DNA of 14,718 nucleotides, taken from Candidatus Cryptobacteroides faecihippi. Lineage in GTDB: Bacteria > Bacteroidota > Bacteroidia > Bacteroidales > UBA932. Shown piece after piece: positions 12,903-14,718 of the stretch. The position numbers and the translations under genes were made by a program. The stretch covers positions 1 to 14,718 of the forward strand of contig JAGHSC010000242.1 of NCBI GenBank assembly GCA_018066065.1, read 5' to 3'. Every line of letters starts with the position of its first letter. The first letter of the stretch is position 1. The notes under the pieces are model-generated. The model saw only the letters and a program-made list of their open reading frames with translations. It was not told the DNA's origin and made no database searches.

Positions 12903-14718
12903 ATGTCAGTTCCAAAGCTATCAGTCATAATTCCTGTCTACAAGTCCGAGCCCTACATTGACGCATGTCTCGAAAGCCTGCGCACTCAGACGCTGAGGGA
13001 CATCGAGATCATCTGCATCAACGACGGCTCTCCGGATGGGTCCCTGGAGAAGATCAGGAAGCACGCCGCGCAGGACAGCAGGATCATCGTGATCGACCAG
13101 GAGAACCAGGGGCCGGCAATCGCAAGGAATGCCGGACTGGACAGGGCCACGGGAGAGTACATCGGATTCCTGGACAGCGACGACTACATCGACCCTGACT
13201 ACTTCGAGTCGATGGTCAGCATGGCCGAGAGCCACGACGCAGACATCCTCCTGAACAACCATGTACTCAGGGAAGAGGAGAAGGGAACCCATCTCTACAA
13301 AGGCTCCATCTACACAAGGCAGCTCCCGGAAGGTGAATATCTCGACAACCTCTACGCCGCAGAAAGCACAGTCTGCCTCGTCTATGCCCATCTTTACCGA
13401 GGATCGCTGATCCGTGAGAACAACGTACGTTTCCAGGCGCAGGTGTTCGAGCACAAGGACGACTATTTCCACGAGGACGAGTTCTTCCACAGGGTCGTGC
13501 ACTTCTACGCCGGAAAGGTGTTCGCCTACAGCGGACCGAACTACCACTACGTTGCCCGCCCGGGCAGCATCATGGACTCCAGGAAGAGGAAGAACATCGC
13601 CTACGTGAGGTGCTTCTCTGCCCTCAGGGACTACTTCGGAGACAGGATCTACGACAAGGATTTCAGGCTGAAGCTGTTCTGCCCGATGCTCTACACAGAG
13701 ATCTCGGACCAGGAAGAGCTGGATGCTCTCAAGGAGTATCTCAGGTCGATCGAAGGCTACATCAGCAAGTCCGGAGTCTACGTCTCGGATTTCAACCACT
13801 TCGTCATGAAGTCGATCATGGATGCCGCGACCGTGGATGACTATTATTCCAGAATCGGGAAATACCCTTACGTCAGATACCAGACAAGAATCAGGATGAG
13901 CATCAAGAAGAATCCAGCCGTGTCCGTGATCATTCCTGTGTACAACACGGAGAAAGACCTTGCCAAATGCCTGGAGAGCGTGTGCACACAGCTCTTCCGC
14001 GACATGGAGATCATCTGCGTGAACGACTGCTCGACCGACGGATCGGCCGACATCATCCGTCATCACGCCATCGAGGATGTAAGGATCAAGCTCATCGACC
14101 TTCCGCAGAACGCAGGTGTGTCGAACGCAAGGAACAAGGGACTCGATGCGGCAACCGGAAAGTACATATTCTTCATCGACTCCGACGACTGGATCGACAG
14201 GGACCACATCGGCAGCCTTGTCGAAAGAATCGAGGGCAGCGGAGCGATGGTGGCCACGGACATCAACTACATCATGGAGCATGAGGGCACAGGGAAGCAG
14301 GCATTCAGCAGCTTCGACTGGGTCCCGGAAGAAGGTGGCGACATCCCTTCCACCACGATGCAGAGGCTTTTCCCTCCTGTCGTCTGGGCCAGCATCTACC
14401 GCAGGGACTACATCGAATCCTGCCACATCCGCTTCCCGGAAGTCATGTTCGGAGGAGAGGACGTCTATTTCGCAGGAGTCTGCAACCTGCTGGCCGGCCA
14501 CGTGCATGCCTTCAGGGGACCATACTACCACTACAGGCAGAGACAGGGCTCACTGGTACGCTCGAAGGGACGCGGATTCGAGTATCTGAGAAACTTCAGG
14601 ATGATGCGTCAGACCGCCATTGAAAATGGTGCCAGCCTCGACGGGGCAAAGCTGTTCTATGTGGAGAGCCTGTTCATCGAGGATGAGGAGATGTTCAACT
14701 TCATGAAATCCTTCATGC
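12903..14718 (+). CDS. Tandem two-domain GT2-family glycosyltransferase, 3' end outside window
   Basis: An open frame of 605 codons runs from ATG at 12903 to the window edge without a stop. Two complete GT-A/GT2 domains are visible. The first opens KLSVIIPVYKSEPYI and carries ICINDGSPDGS and the metal-binding DSDD at 91-94. The second begins near residue 340 (VSVIIPVYNTEKDL), with ICVNDCSTDGS and DSDD at 426-429. Each is followed by a variable acceptor region of similar plan, containing PNYHYVARPGS in the first and PYYHYRQRQGS in the second, so the halves look like an internal duplication. Such enzymes transfer nucleotide-activated sugars in the cytoplasm to surface-glycan or teichoic-like acceptors, and fused pairs may add alternating sugars. 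No other glycan-assembly gene lies in the window. It is divergent from tetR. Confidence 0.9.
   Translation, partial: MSVPKLSVIIPVYKSEPYIDACLESLRTQTLRDIEIICINDGSPDGSLEKIRKHAAQDSRIIVIDQENQGPAIARNAGLDRATGEYIGFLDSDDYIDPDYFESMVSMAESHDADILLNNHVLREEEKGTHLYKGSIYTRQLPEGEYLDNLYAAESTVCLVYAHLYRGSLIRENNVRFQAQVFEHKDDYFHEDEFFHRVVHFYAGKVFAYSGPNYHYVARPGSIMDSRKRKNIAYVRCFSALRDYFGDRIYDKDFRLKLFCPMLYTEISDQEELDALKEYLRSIEGYISKSGVYVSDFNHFVMKSIMDAATVDDYYSRIGKYPYVRYQTRIRMSIKKNPAVSVIIPVYNTEKDLAKCLESVCTQLFRDMEIICVNDCSTDGSADIIRHHAIEDVRIKLIDLPQNAGVSNARNKGLDAATGKYIFFIDSDDWIDRDHIGSLVERIEGSGAMVATDINYIMEHEGTGKQAFSSFDWVPEEGGDIPSTTMQRLFPPVVWASIYRRDYIESCHIRFPEVMFGGEDVYFAGVCNLLAGHVHAFRGPYYHYRQRQGSLVRSKGRGFEYLRNFRMMRQTAIENGASLDGAKLFYVESLFIEDEEMFNFMKSFM

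Noticed and set aside
12921..14531. A 536-codon open frame on the minus strand, antisense to the glycosyltransferase
   Set aside because: Its product is a valine/aspartate-rich string with no domain, caused by strong codon bias (GAC, ATC, TCC) in the GT2 gene. The plus-strand frame has two complete GT2 domains.

Overview
The window looks like a chromosomal segment of a Bacteroidota, most likely Bacteroidales, member with GC-rich coding sequence. The evidence is matches to the Bacteroidota -7 promoter consensus TAnnTTTG in AT-rich gaps, an almost complete lack of Shine-Dalgarno sequences, and gene families typical of gut or rumen Bacteroidales: BASS symporters, POTRA-less Omp85 barrels, exported FAD_oxidored flavoproteins and GPH symporters. 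No tRNA, rRNA, CRISPR array, insertion sequence or phage gene is visible.

Layout. (1) 1-199: the 3' end of a 4-alpha-glucanotransferase (malQ) on the plus strand, whose stop codon overlaps the stop of the convergent gene. (2) 196-3465, minus strand: a tightly coupled three-gene unit, BASS-family symporter -> PlsC-type acyltransferase -> POTRA-less Omp85 barrel, with gene overlaps of 8 nt and 1 nt. (3) 3566-3727, minus: an unrecognised 53-residue protein followed by its own terminator-like hairpin. (4) 3860-5773, plus: a secreted protein joining a carbohydrate-binding-like domain to a FAD_oxidored domain. (5) 5777-6682, minus: a LysR regulator. (6) 6683-6902: an intergenic region holding a LysR-type box, a plus-strand promoter-like element and a strong plus-strand terminator, which together suggest a short non-coding transcript. 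(7) 6903-9896, minus: a lipoprotein with a probable alpha/alpha-barrel and, upstream of it, a GPH sugar:cation symporter. (8) 9942-12762, minus: a TetR regulator followed by a three-helix membrane protein with two Rossmann-like segments and a C-terminal region resembling the ryanodine-receptor (RyR) repeat. (9) 12903 to the end, plus: a glycosyltransferase with two GT2 domains in tandem, running off the window.

How the genes may work together. Regions 4-7 look like a small carbohydrate-processing cluster without SusC/SusD. It has an exported oxidoreductase with a sugar-binding-like domain, a surface or periplasmic alpha/alpha-barrel lipoprotein, an inner-membrane sugar (or sugar acid) symporter, and a LysR regulator between them. 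The two structural promoters share GTAAAA half-sites, which suggests a common regulator. Region 8 is the least ordinary part: a channel-like nucleotide-sensing protein under its own TetR regulator. Region 2 looks like an envelope lipid or transport operon. All functional links are inference from gene order and family resemblance.
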